Shown piece after piece: positions 15,836 to 25,187 of a stretch of DNA of 64,000 nucleotides. Where the stretch lies: NCBI GenBank assembly GCA_965197275.1, contig CBDAMQ010000027.1, positions 62,001 through 126,000 of the forward strand, read 5' to 3'. A program made the position numbers and the translations under genes. Origin of the DNA: DASCOT01 sp965197275 (GTDB lineage: Bacteria > Acidobacteriota > UBA890 > WLXD01). The notes below the pieces were generated by a model, which ran no database searches, was not told the DNA's origin, and saw nothing but the letters and a program-made list of their open reading frames with translations. How positions within the stretch are numbered: the stretch's first letter is position 1; each line of letters starts with the position of its first letter.

Positions 15836-15955
15836 TTACCGCAGCACCCGTACCGGACTTTCATGCGTCGCCCAAGGCGCGAGGATCGACGCCGCCAGAG
15901 TGATCGCCAACCAGGCGACATTGACGGGGTCTTCGGTTGACACGGCGCTCGTCAA
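15836..15955 (-). pseudogene. Possible remnant of a permease C-terminus
   Basis: On the minus strand, between two plus-strand genes, an open stretch of 39 codons reads TEDPVNVAWLAITLAASILA then PWATHESPVRVLR and stops. A hydrophobic helix followed by PVRVLR resembles the last helix and DPV-x-ALR tail of FtsX/MacB-type permeases. An in-frame stop lies just upstream, and there is no good start. It is short, and chance is a real alternative. Confidence 0.25.
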
Positions 15956-16004
15956 TCAGCTACCAATCCGCTTTTCCTGTGGTTCTTGTCTCCCGGAGGT
16001 GCGG

Positions 16005-19000
16005 TTGATTCGACGGGTATGTCTGATTCTGGCCGTGATCACGCTACCCGGTATGTCGCCCGCCGCGTTGCCGATCGTGCCGAAGGGTTACGGTCCTCGG
16101 GTCGCCGAGCAAGTAGACATGTCGGACCTCACGGTCACGAACGGTGTCAGCAATCCGAATCCGTCTCCCGGCGACACCCTCACGATCACCATCACCATCA
16201 AGAACAATGGGCCTGACAACGCTTTCGCTGCTCCCCCCCGGTCGCCCCCGTATGCCTCGTCGTTACCCTGCCGGCGGGTCTAACCTTGGTGACGCCCGTT
16301 GTACCGGCCCCGCCCGGTGTATTTGATCCCGCCACGGGAAAGTGGACCATCGGCTCCATCCCGAATGGAGCTACCGAGACGCTCATTCTCACAGCCACCG
16401 TAGACGCCGGTGCGACAGGGGCGCTCAACGTAAAGGCGGAGGTTACCGCGAGCCCAACAGACGATCCTGACTCCACACCGAACAACGGCATCGAGACGGA
16501 AGACGACCAGGTGACCGTCCTGGTCACCGTCGCCGGCGGCCCGCCGCCACCTCCCCCTCCGACCCCGACCGCGGATCTGTCGATCGAGAAGACCGCCGTG
16601 AACCCCGAAGACAGCTTCCCTGGTGAGCTGATCGAATACCGGCTCGTCGTCAAGAACAACGGTCAGGCTGATGCGGCCGACGTCGTGGTGACCGACATGC
16701 TGCCCGCGGGTTTCTCCTACGAGTCGCAGGACGACTCCGGCGGTGGTGCCGGTGATTCCTTCAACCCCGCGACCGGCCTCTGGGACGTGGGCGCGCTCGC
16801 CAACGGGGAGCAGAGAGTTCTCAGGATCATCGGCAGGGCCGATGAGGGATCGGCGTCGGAGACCATCGACAATACGGCGGAAATAACCGAGAACTCGGTG
16901 CCCGATCCCGATCTCACCAACAACCGCAGCACCGCCGAGGTCACCGTCGGCCCTGCGTTGCTTCCGGTGGCGTTTAGCGACTTCTCCTTCAGTATCTCCG
17001 CTGCGCCTGTCGGCTCGAGTCTCGACCTGCGGATCGCAATTATGAATCCCAACGCCACCCCCGTGGAGGAGCTCGCGTTCGACATTAACTCTCCCGAGGG
17101 TGTTCAGCCGACCGGCGAGAACTTCGACACCTGCGGCGAGGGGTCGAGGTATACGACCAACGGCGGGTTTAGCTTTGACGGCGGCATGCTCGGGCCGTTC
17201 GGCTCATGCGCCTTCACGGTGCCCGTAGACGTTGCAATGGACGCGCCGGTTGGTGAAGCGATCGCCTCCACCTCGGGCCTGGTGAACGAGTTCATCAACG
17301 CCCATGGCCCAGGCGTCAGAGCTTCACTGACCATCCTGCCCCAGCATACCCAGCTCGCGTTCTCAAAGTTCTTCACTAACGATCCGGTGTTGCCCGGTGA
17401 CACGGTCACCTTGGAGTTCACCATCGACAACAGCAGCGATGGCCCGGTGGCGGACCTGTCTTTTACCGATGACCTGTCCTTCCTGCCAGGTTTGGTGGCG
17501 GCGGGCTCGCTGGTCGATCCTTGCGGTCTCGGGTCATCGTTAACCGGAGACGCGACGCTCTTCTTCGGCGACGGTCTGCTCGCCGCCGGCGAATCTTGCA
17601 CGTTCGGGGTCGAGCTCCAAGTCCCCGCCGACGCTCCAGCCGGGGCTCACACGAACACCACGTCGGACCTGTTCTCGGCCGGGGATTTCCTTACGGACCC
17701 AGCCGTTGACACCCTTACGGTCGACGAGGTAAATCAGCTACCCCCGTGCACCGGCGAGGCAGAGTTCTTCCGCGTTCCCGGCGCCAAGGATGTGGTGATT
17801 GACGGTGACATGGCGACTGTCGACAGTGGTGGCACTGGCAACCTCGGATTCAGAGTGGACACGGGCGAGTGTCAGGCAGTTGCCACGATCCCTGCCCGGG
17901 ACTGGTTTTCTGTCGTAAACGGCGACGTCATGATCGATCCCGACACCGGCATGGGTACTCTGCTCAGCGAGGGTCTCAGCGAGTTCGCCGTCGACATCCT
18001 CCCCAACGGGACTGGCGGCGTCAGGGGCCTTGACGTTCGCCTCCGGCTCGTCACGGACGACGGGTTGGAAGAGATGGCCTTTGACCATCTACGGATCGAG
18101 CAGGACGCGGGGGAGTGTTCCTATTCGGCGAACCCGGTCATCCTCTCGTACGATCAATTCCCCACGGAGACCCAGGCGCTAGGTAACGTTCGCATCGAAA
18201 CCCAACGCAAGTGCCCATGGGATGCAACCAAGGATAAGTCTTGGGTAAACGGCGAGAGCCTGTTCGTGCGTCCGATCAAGGACCTGGCGGTAGGTATCCC
18301 GGACGAGACGGCCGTGGTGATCGTGCCGTCGGCGAGCGACGGGAACCTGGGTGGCCAGGTACGCGTGGTCAATTCGGCCAGGGCGCGGCGGTCGCTGCGG
18401 CTACGTGGTTGGGCCCGACTTCCGGCAGCGGCCCGGGCATCGTTCGCTACCGCGTTGCTGACTCCTTCTCGAGTGATTTGAGACGGGCGAAGATTCGGGT
18501 GAACGGCGCAGCCCACGACGTGCTGCAGAAAGGCTATCCGTTGATTTCGGCTTTTAGACCGACGATAACCCTAGTGGTTCCTACTCCACCAGGCGGCCGA
18601 CCGCAAAGCTCGACGACCGCATCGGCAGTGAGGCTGCGCTGGAGGGATCGGGCCAACAACGAGACCGGGTTCATTGTGCGCCGCGGACCAACAACCCCGA
18701 TGGTGTACACGCTGGCGGCGGATCGCGAGACCTTCTTGGACCGCGCCCCGGAACCAGGCGCGAAGAATTGCTACACGATCGTCGCGTTCAATGACGCGGG
18801 GCGGTCCGGTCCGGCGAAGGTGTGTATCGATGTGCCTGCGAATGGCGAATCGACCGTCGCCGACAGTGACACGCAAGGGCCTCACTACGTGTCTGACGTA
18901 TCTCCGCACGTGCGGGTCGATGACGACGCGGGCAAACTCCCGAACCTACCCACGGTCCGTATCTACAAGGCCTATGAGGCCTGGGGCGAACCCGGAGTCG

Positions 19001-19080
19001 AGAACGCTCTCGAGGCGCGCGGTTACATCCGCTTCGCGAGCAACGGTGGTGCGGTGATCCTGCATCGGTGGCGAGCTAGC
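16005..19080 (+). pseudogene. Large secreted DUF11-BACON-Fn3 protein gene, broken
   Basis: From TTG 16005 (GGAGG five bases upstream) the gene encodes a signal peptide (MIRRVCLILAVITLPGMSPA), several DUF11-type beta-sandwich repeats (TITIKNNGPD, YRLVVKNNGQADAADVVVTD), a BACON domain (CSYSANPVILSYDQFP to VLQKG), an Fn3 domain and a segment like the C-terminal domain of the gene at 28216. Three defects are seen. A -1 frameshift lies at a run of seven C (16233-16239). A 146-base block (18245-18390) sits inside the BACON domain and breaks the frame; removing it rejoins SW and VAAATW perfectly. The 3' end is cut short by the next gene. Surface or secreted adhesive role is inferred from domains. 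Confidence 0.7.
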
Positions 19081-19141
19081 GAGTCAGATCGTCTGCCATG
19101 GCGGCGCGCCTCGAGCACACGCGTTCGATACGATCGAGCGT

Positions 19142-20428
19142 ATGACGGAGGTGCCCGACAAAGAGAGGCTCGAGCGACTACCCCCGAGGCTGGTTCCCGG
19201 CATGTATCTCGCCGGCGCGCACCTGGCGTTGATCACCGCGTTCTCGATGCTCGCCTGGCGGCCGGACATCCTGGCTGGCTTCTTCTATCACCCGCCGGCG
19301 ATGGCGCTCGTTCATCTGGTGACCCTGGGCTGGATCACGGGCTCGATTCTCGGTTGGATCTACATGGTGGGGCCGATTGCCCTGCGCACGCCGATCGCCG
19401 CCCGGCGGGTCGACGTGGTCGCCTGCGCTGCGTTTCTGAGCGGCACGGTCGGGCTGGTGGGCCACTTCTGGCTCAACCGATACAACGGCATGTTGTGGTC
19501 GGCGGGCTTGCTGCTGCTGGGCATTGTCGTCGTCGCCTGGCGGGTGCTACGGGCGGTGTTGCCTGGCGCCTTCCCGCTGCCGATCAAGCTGCACATCGGC
19601 CTGGCGTTCGCCAATGTGCTGGCTGCCGGAGTCTGGGGCGGGCTCACCGGGCTGGAGAAGCTCCAGGTCGACGCGGTGCCGGGACATGTATTGGGCAACG
19701 TGTTCGCTCACGCTCACCTGGCGGCGCTGGGGTGGGCGACGATGATGGTGATGGGGATCGCATACCGGCTTCTGCCGATGATGTTGCCGGCGGCGATTCC
19801 GCCGGAGCGGAGCCTCTACGCCAGCGTCTATCTGCTGGAGGTCGGTGTGCTGGGCCTGTTCGTGGGCCTGATCACGGCCAGCCAGTGGGTCGGCGTGTTT
19901 GCCGTGCTGAGCATTCTGGGAATCGTCGCGTTCGCCTCCAGGGTGGCGTGGATGGTGCGCTCGCCGCGCCCCGCCCCGAAGGCGCTGGTCATGCCCGATT
20001 ACGGAGTGCTACACGTCATGCAGGCGATCGTTTACCTGATGTTGAGCGTGGCCCTCGGCGTCGCATTGCTATTGATGCAGCCGTCGGAATCCGAGCTGCG
20101 CTGGATGCGGGTCTACGGCCTGCTCGGGTTGGTGGGCTTTCTGTCGCAGATCGTCATCGGCGTGGCGACGCGCATGCTGCCGCTGATCACCTGGTTGCAG
20201 CGATTCGTGCGCTCCGGTCAGGCATCGGGCTTTCCGTCGCAGTACGCCATGATGTCGCGTCGTGCTCAGGCGGTCAGCTTCGCGCTCTGGACACTCGGCG
20301 TCCCGGTGCTCGCGGCAGGTCTGTTCACCGGCGGCGAGACACTGATCTCCGTCGGTGCCGCCGCCCTGGCGACCGCCACGATGCTGGTCGGGATCAACGT
20401 CATGCGGGTTCTGCGCCACGCCTACTGA
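19142..20428 (+). CDS. Polytopic membrane protein, haem-copper oxidase subunit I/NnrS-like
   Basis: A 428-residue protein with about 12 transmembrane helices. Histidines sit at helix positions where haem-copper oxidase subunit I or NnrS proteins bind haem: HLVTLGWITGSILGWIY, HIGLAFANVLAAGVWGGLTG, FAHAHLAALGWATMMVMGIAYRLLPM and VLHVMQAIVY. The pattern HAHLAALGW is especially like NnrS and cbb3-related subunit I proteins of Acidobacteriota. No other oxidase subunit is adjacent. Start ATG 19142 lies where the previous broken gene loses its homology. Role could be nitric-oxide stress or electron transfer; uncertain. Confidence 0.65.
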   Translation: MTEVPDKERLERLPPRLVPGMYLAGAHLALITAFSMLAWRPDILAGFFYHPPAMALVHLVTLGWITGSILGWIYMVGPIALRTPIAARRVDVVACAAFLSGTVGLVGHFWLNRYNGMLWSAGLLLLGIVVVAWRVLRAVLPGAFPLPIKLHIGLAFANVLAAGVWGGLTGLEKLQVDAVPGHVLGNVFAHAHLAALGWATMMVMGIAYRLLPMMLPAAIPPERSLYASVYLLEVGVLGLFVGLITASQWVGVFAVLSILGIVAFASRVAWMVRSPRPAPKALVMPDYGVLHVMQAIVYLMLSVALGVALLLMQPSESELRWMRVYGLLGLVGFLSQIVIGVATRMLPLITWLQRFVRSGQASGFPSQYAMMSRRAQAVSFALWTLGVPVLAAGLFTGGETLISVGAAALATATMLVGINVMRVLRHAY

Positions 20429-20430
20429 CG

Positions 20431-20925
20431 TCAGCGTCCTTGCGCCTCCTCGTCGTTCGCCGCGAAGAAGTCCTTGGCGCGCTCTTGGGACTCTTCCGGC
20501 GACAGGTCCTCGAGCCGGCTGGCGATTGACCATCGATGCCCGAACGGATCGCGCAGGATGCCGTAGCGGTCACCCCAGAACTGATCATCGAGCGGCAGCA
20601 CCACCTCGCCGCCAGCCCCGATCGCGCGGCTCCAGACCGTATCGACGTCCTCGACGTACATGTGGAACGTGACGGCAGTGCCCTCGTGGGCCAGCGGCGA
20701 CAGCTGGCCGTAGTCGGGGAACTCCTCGTTCACGAAGAAGCGCGAGTCACCCAAGAGCAGTTCGCAGTGCACAACGGATTCGCCGTCCTCGGCGAGGTTG
20801 CGGTACAGCTCGTCGGCGCCGAATGCGGCGCGGTAGAAATCGACCGCGTCAGAGACACCGCGCACCACCAGGTGCGGCGTGATCGAGTGGAAGTCCTCGG
20901 GAACGGGGGGGACGCGGTCGCTCAT
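20431..20925 (-). CDS. VOC-superfamily protein (PhnB/glyoxalase-like)
   Basis: A 164-residue vicinal-oxygen-chelate protein. It starts with ITPHLVVRGVSDAVDFYRAA, contains GDSRFFVNEE, VTFHMYVEDVD and ends with YGILRDPFGHRWSIASRLED, the pattern of PhnB-like proteins. Substrate unknown; roles in the fold include detoxification and dioxygenation. It begins 3 bases after the stop of a PadR regulator gene on the same strand, so it is probably the main target of that regulator. Confidence 0.82.
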   Translation of the reverse strand: MSDRVPPVPEDFHSITPHLVVRGVSDAVDFYRAAFGADELYRNLAEDGESVVHCELLLGDSRFFVNEEFPDYGQLSPLAHEGTAVTFHMYVEDVDTVWSRAIGAGGEVVLPLDDQFWGDRYGILRDPFGHRWSIASRLEDLSPEESQERAKDFFAANDEEAQGR

Positions 20926-20928
20926 TGT

Positions 20929-21324
20929 TCAGGCTCCTTTCGTGGATTTGATCGCGGGAACATGCATGCGCCAGCCGGGAAGCAGGCGACGGTCCATCGC
21001 TGCCTCCACCAGCAACGCCAAGCGCTCGGCCTCGGCCTCGGCGACCCGTCGCCCGAGCTCGGTCAGCCGGTAGTCGACACGGGGCTCGGCGGCATCGCGC
21101 GGGCCGCCAGCATCTTCGAGTCGCTCGACCAGTCCATCGACGATGGCCTTCTGCAGCGACCGATACAGCGTTCCAGAGCCGAGGTGGATACGGCCACCGC
21201 TGATCTCGCGCACGGCCAGCTTGATGCCGTAGCCGTGTAGATCACCGGTGGCGAGGGCGAGCAGGATGTGGAACACCGAAGGTGTGAGCGGGATTGCCGA
21301 ACTCGGAGAGAGACGATCGGTCAT
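20929..21324 (-). CDS. PadR-family transcriptional regulator
   Basis: A 131-residue winged-helix protein. The PadR core is clear: FHILLALATGDLHGYGI, then ISGGRIHLGSGTLYRSLQKA and LVERLEDAGGPRDAAEPRVDYRLTELGRRV (residues about 18-90). PadR proteins repress genes and release DNA on binding small phenolics or drugs. It is followed by the VOC gene in one unit, and a strong palindrome lies 60-100 bases upstream, so autoregulation is likely. Confidence 0.85.
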   Translation of the reverse strand: MTDRLSPSSAIPLTPSVFHILLALATGDLHGYGIKLAVREISGGRIHLGSGTLYRSLQKAIVDGLVERLEDAGGPRDAAEPRVDYRLTELGRRVAEAEAERLALLVEAAMDRRLLPGWRMHVPAIKSTKGA

Positions 21325-21378
21325 GGCCGTGGTTGGTTCCCCGCGAGAATCTGAGCGTGTTTGGCGGCAACGAATCCG

Positions 21379-21424
21379 ATACGGTCCGTATCAGATAGGT
21401 CTGATACGGACCTACTGTATCAGA
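21379..21424. promoter_or_regulatory. PadR operator: 13-base perfect inverted repeat plus extra half-sites
   Basis: GGTCCGTATCAGA (21383-21395) and its exact complement TCTGATACGGACC (21400-21412) flank a 4-base spacer. Extra half-sites overlap on both sides: GATACGG at 21379-21385 and GTATCAGA at 21417-21424. The site lies 55-105 bases upstream of the padR start. PadR proteins typically bind such ATAC/GTAT-type dyads, so this is the expected operator of the padR-VOC unit. Confidence 0.75.
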
Positions 21425-21545
21425 CGAACCAACCGCCGCGCAGCGCTTGGCGTGGCTCCAGGAGGCTCTGGAAATCGCCTACCGGTCAGGGGCACTCGGC
21501 CAGAGCGGCGCCAAACGTAGCTAGCCGCAGCTTCGTACGTCGAGA

Positions 21546-22859
21546 CTATTGCGACCCCAGATAATCCATTGCCATTCCCGCCATTGCGCGCACGCCGACG
21601 ATGAGGGCATCGTCGTTGACGAAGAAGTGCGGCGAGTGATTCGGCGCCGCTTCGTTCGGTCCCACCCCGGCCTTGTTGACCCCGAGCGTGAAGTAGAAGC
21701 CGGGGATGAGCTCCTGGAAATAGGAGAAATCCTCAGCTCCCATGATGAGGTCGAGTTGCTTGACCTTGCCTGGTGCGGCGCGCTCCAGCGTGGGCAGCAT
21801 GCGCTCGGTGAGCTCCGGGTCGTTGTACGTGACCGGGGTTCCGGGGCGCAACTCTACCTCCGCGGTTGCGCCTGAGCTCTCGGCGACCGCTACGGCGGTA
21901 GTGCGGATCCGTTCGTGGAGCTCCTCGCGCATGTTGGGGTCGAAGGTGCGGATGGTGCCGGTCATCTCGACGAAGTCGGGAATGATGTTGCCGCGCACGC
22001 CGCCGTGGATACTGCCGATCGACACCACCGCGGGCGCCTTGGTGATGTCGAGTTGGCGGCTGGGGATCGTCTGCAGTGCCGCGACGACCTGAGCCGCGGC
22101 GATGATGGGATCGACTCCTCGCCATGGCTGTGACCCATGCGTCTGCCGGCCGATGACTTTGATATAGAGCCCGTCGGAGGCGGCGAGCGCGCCTCCGGAC
22201 CGGTAGCCGAGCGTACCGGTGATCTCCGGCCATACGTGCAGCCCGAAGATCGCCTCGGGAGCATCGGAGCCCTCGAAGACTCCCTCCTCGAGCATGAGCT
22301 CGGCGCCACCCTCCTCACCGGGCGGCGCGCCCTCCTCAGCCGGCTGGAAGAAGAACTTCACCGTACCCGGGATCGATGCGCGTACCTCCGCCAGCGCCGC
22401 CGCCACGCCCATGAGAATCGCCACGTGGGCATCGTGACCGCAGGCGTGCATCACCGGGACCTCGGCGCCGTTGTACTCGCCGATGGCCTCGGAAGCGAAC
22501 GGCAGGCCGGTCATCTCCTTCACCGGCAGCCCGTCCATGTCGGCGCGTAGGGCAACCACCGGGCCAGGCCTCCCGCCCACCAGCGTTCCAACGACGCCGG
22601 TGTGCGCGATTCCGGTCTCGATCCGGTCGAGACCGAGCGAACGTAGATGCTCCGCCACCTTGGCCGCCGTGCGGTGCTCGCGGTTCGATAGCTCGGGGTG
22701 CTGGTGAATGTCGTGCCGCCACTCGATCACCGAAGGCATGAGCGACTCGATGATGGCGTCGATATCGGTGCCGTCTTGGTGCCCGTTGACGTTTCCGGGA
22801 TTGGCCAGCGGGCCCGCGATGAGCGCACCGGCGAGGAGCAAGCGAAGCGAGGAGCGCAT
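21546..22859 (-). CDS. Exported M20-family amidohydrolase
   Basis: A 437-residue M20D-type metallohydrolase (hippurate / indole-acetyl-amino acid hydrolase group), splitting N-acyl amino acids. Metal ligands are visible: HACGHDAH, PAEEGAPPGEEGGAEL, GLHVWP and the late NHSPHFF; the dimerisation domain covers about IGRQTHGSQPWRGVDPI to FDPN. ATG 22859 gives a signal peptide (MRSSLRLLLAGALIAGPLA); the frame extends upstream to 22928 without one. Probably periplasmic. The divergent operon at 23066 lies about 200 bases away. Confidence 0.87.
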   Translation of the reverse strand: MRSSLRLLLAGALIAGPLANPGNVNGHQDGTDIDAIIESLMPSVIEWRHDIHQHPELSNREHRTAAKVAEHLRSLGLDRIETGIAHTGVVGTLVGGRPGPVVALRADMDGLPVKEMTGLPFASEAIGEYNGAEVPVMHACGHDAHVAILMGVAAALAEVRASIPGTVKFFFQPAEEGAPPGEEGGAELMLEEGVFEGSDAPEAIFGLHVWPEITGTLGYRSGGALAASDGLYIKVIGRQTHGSQPWRGVDPIIAAAQVVAALQTIPSRQLDITKAPAVVSIGSIHGGVRGNIIPDFVEMTGTIRTFDPNMREELHERIRTTAVAVAESSGATAEVELRPGTPVTYNDPELTERMLPTLERAAPGKVKQLDLIMGAEDFSYFQELIPGFYFTLGVNKAGVGPNEAAPNHSPHFFVNDDALIVGVRAMAGMAMDYLGSQ

Positions 22860-23011
22860 AGGACCTTCCTTCGTCCGACCGAAAGCAGCGAGAGACTCGG
22901 TCGAGATCATTCCACGAGCGTGGAGCATGAAGTAGGAGCCGACCTAGTTATCTTCCGGCCGGCGCCAGGTGCGAGTTCAGCCAGGACTCGAAGGATCCGC
23001 CTGAATGTCGA

Positions 23012-23058
23012 TTGACAGTATTTTCTGTCTTGACAAATATTTCTGTCAACACTAGATT
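23012..23058 (+). promoter_or_regulatory. Promoter with two TTGACA/TGTCAA dyads for the HTH operon
   Basis: TTGACA (23030-23035), 17 bases, TAGATT (23053-23058) make a good promoter. TTGACA at 23030 pairs with TGTCAA at 23044-23049, and GACAG at 23014-23018 pairs with CTGTC at 23025-23029, giving two dyads over the -35 and spacer. Transcription would begin at about 23065, directly at the GTG start of the regulator, implying a leaderless mRNA and self-repression. Confidence 0.6.
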
Positions 23059-23065
23059 CTCCCAC

Positions 23066-23722
23066 GTGCAAGAACCCGTTGGACTCGTCGAGGGCACCGA
23101 TCAAGCGGCCACCCTGTTGCACCCGGTGCGCATGCAGTTGCTGGAACGGTTCCGCGACCCCTCATCGGCGGCGGAGGTGGCGCGCGACCTGGAGTTGCCG
23201 CGCCAGCGAGTCGGCCACCACGTGCGCCTGTTGCGCGAGCACGGGCTGCTGGAATCGGTGGGTGAGCGCCGCAAGGGCAACTTCGTCGAGCAAATGCTGC
23301 AGACGACCGCTCGTGCCTACGTGATCGTGCCGCAAGCGCTCGGCCGGCTCGCCGGCAGTCCTGAGGCGATCCGCGATCGCTTCTCGAGCGAGTATCTGGC
23401 CGTTCTGGCCGCCCGGACCCTGCGCGACCTCGCGATCCTCCGCCGGCACGCCGATCGCAGCGGCAAGCGCCTGGCGACGCTGAGCCTCGAGACCGAGGTC
23501 AGGTTCGCCAGCCCGGCCGAGCAAAGCGCCTTCGCACAAGAGCTCACGGCGGCTCTCGAGGGACTGGTGAGCAAGTACCACGCCGCGGCGGATACCCCTG
23601 GAAGGAGCTTCCGGTTCAACCTGTGCGGGTATCCGTCGCTGGATGGCGAACAGATCCCCGCGAATGACTCAGCAGCCTCGAACGACAATGGAGACGACAG
23701 AAATGAAGAGCCAGTCCACTAA
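23066..23722 (+). CDS. Winged-helix (ArsR-like) transcriptional regulator
   Basis: About 218 residues. The N-terminal third is a winged helix-turn-helix: LHPVRMQLLERFRDPSSAAE, VARDLELPRQRVGHHVRLLRE, HGLLESVGERRKGNFVEQML. The remainder is mostly helical with RFASPAEQSAFAQELTAALE, probably a sensor or dimer domain. GTG 23066 is chosen because it falls at the predicted transcription start; a longer frame from 23012 would begin inside the promoter. It leads an operon with DUF1579, SRPBCC and membrane protein genes and probably regulates it. Confidence 0.75.
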   Translation: MQEPVGLVEGTDQAATLLHPVRMQLLERFRDPSSAAEVARDLELPRQRVGHHVRLLREHGLLESVGERRKGNFVEQMLQTTARAYVIVPQALGRLAGSPEAIRDRFSSEYLAVLAARTLRDLAILRRHADRSGKRLATLSLETEVRFASPAEQSAFAQELTAALEGLVSKYHAAADTPGRSFRFNLCGYPSLDGEQIPANDSAASNDNGDDRNEEPVH

Positions 23723-24347
23723 GCGCCCGATGGGGTTCCGCCTGCCCGCACTGTGCATCCTCGGGTTGATGATCGCCGCCCTCGCGTGGCCGGGCTCCCT
23801 GGCGGCTCAGGAGCGTACGGCCGAGGAGAAACAGAAGATCCAGCAACGACAGATGGAGGCCTCGATCCCCGGTCCGGAGCACGAACGGCTGGCAACGATG
23901 CAGGGCACTTGGGACGTCGAGACCCGGATCTGGTCGGAGCCCGACGCTGAGCCGATCGTCGCCCGCGGGACGACCGAGGCCAAGATGGTGCTCGGCGGAC
24001 GCTTCCTGGTGCAGACCGGCATGTATTCCGCCCCGGCACCGCCGATCGAGCTGATGGCGGTGATGGGATTCGATCGGCGATCCAACGAGTACACCCTGGT
24101 TGGCTTCGATACTTCAGGGACGTACTGGGTGTCAGGTCAGGGGCCGGCGAATACGGCGGGCGACGAGGCTGTCCTCGCCGGGGTCGACCACGACCCGATC
24201 TCCGGTGCCGACCAGGTCTACGACTTCGTGTTGCGCTGGGTCGACGACGACACGTTCGTCACCCAGGTCGTGTTCAAAGACGAGATCCACACACGCGGCG
24301 GGCCACCCTTCAAGATGGTCGAGACCACCTCGCGCCGTCGCCACTGA
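23703..24347 (+). CDS. Exported DUF1579-family protein
   Basis: A 214-residue protein with a signal peptide (LCILGLMIAALAWPGSLAAQ) and the DUF1579 core: LATMQGTWDVETRIWSEPDA, GGRFLVQTGMYSA, MGFDRRSNEYTLVGFDTSGT and TFVTQVVFKDE. DUF1579 proteins are calycin-like and of unknown function. ATG 23703 lies in the end of the regulator gene, with GGAG 9 bases upstream, so the pair overlaps by 20 bases. Cotranscribed with the SRPBCC gene that follows. Confidence 0.8.
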   Translation: MKSQSTKRPMGFRLPALCILGLMIAALAWPGSLAAQERTAEEKQKIQQRQMEASIPGPEHERLATMQGTWDVETRIWSEPDAEPIVARGTTEAKMVLGGRFLVQTGMYSAPAPPIELMAVMGFDRRSNEYTLVGFDTSGTYWVSGQGPANTAGDEAVLAGVDHDPISGADQVYDFVLRWVDDDTFVTQVVFKDEIHTRGGPPFKMVETTSRRRH

Positions 24348-24374
24348 CGATCAACCACCGCGGAGACTGCGCCG

Positions 24375-25187
24375 ATGCCCGAAACGGTACGAACCAAGAA
24401 TGTTGATCTGTCGATCGAGATCGATGCCTCTCCCGAGGAGGTCTGGCACGCGATCAGCGACGCCGAAGAGCTACAGCGCTGGTTCCCGCTGACGGCCGAG
24501 ATCGAGCCCGGTGTGGGCGGCACGGTGACGATCTCCTGGGGGCCGGGCGTGGAAGGCACCGGGCACATCGATGCCTGGGAGGAAGGTCGCCGGCTACGCT
24601 ACACCGAGGGGCCGCCGCCGACCGACGACGCCGTACCGGTGGCCGTCGACTACACGATTGAGGCACGCGAAGGGCGCACCGTTCTCAGGATGGTCCACTC
24701 CGGATTCAGCGCCGAGGACGACTGGGCCGAGTACTTCGACACGGTCGACTCCGGCTGGCGCTACTTCCTGTCCAACCTCAAGTTCTATCTGGAGCGCCAT
24801 CCGGGGACGCCTCGTCGCATGGTGTGGGACCGACGCAAGATCAACGTCGAGAAGCCGGACGCGTGGGCGACGTTGTTCGGGGAGGGCGGACTCGCGGCGA
24901 CGGAGCTGCCTGCCACCTCCGGGGCGTCGGCGACGCTGTGGACCGGTGATTCAGGCGAGGTGGACCTGGTCAACCCGTCGATCCACTTCTCGTGCCGCTG
25001 CTCGGCACTCAACGATGGGCTGCTGTTCGTCGAACTGGAGCCGGGATCCGGTGCCTACAGCCTGGGAGTATGGCTGTCGCTGTACGGCGTCGCGGAGCCC
25101 CAGGCCGTCGAGGTGGAGGCCAGCCTGAAGGCGAAGCTCGGCACGCTGTTCGAGCCGGTGGAAACCCAGCAGGAGGCGTCTCCGTGA
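24375..25187 (+). CDS. SRPBCC (AHSA1-like) domain protein
   Basis: A 270-residue cytoplasmic protein. The N-terminal half is an SRPBCC ligand-binding fold: LSIEIDASPEEVWHAISDAE, LQRWFPLTAEIEPGVGG, and GWRYFLSNLKFYLERHPGTP closing the AHSA1-type domain (about residues 10-140). The C-terminal part has a weaker second domain with no motif I recognise. It is the third gene of the 23066 operon. Its stop overlaps the next start by 4 bases (GTGA). Confidence 0.78.
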   Translation: MPETVRTKNVDLSIEIDASPEEVWHAISDAEELQRWFPLTAEIEPGVGGTVTISWGPGVEGTGHIDAWEEGRRLRYTEGPPPTDDAVPVAVDYTIEAREGRTVLRMVHSGFSAEDDWAEYFDTVDSGWRYFLSNLKFYLERHPGTPRRMVWDRRKINVEKPDAWATLFGEGGLAATELPATSGASATLWTGDSGEVDLVNPSIHFSCRCSALNDGLLFVELEPGSGAYSLGVWLSLYGVAEPQAVEVEASLKAKLGTLFEPVETQQEASP

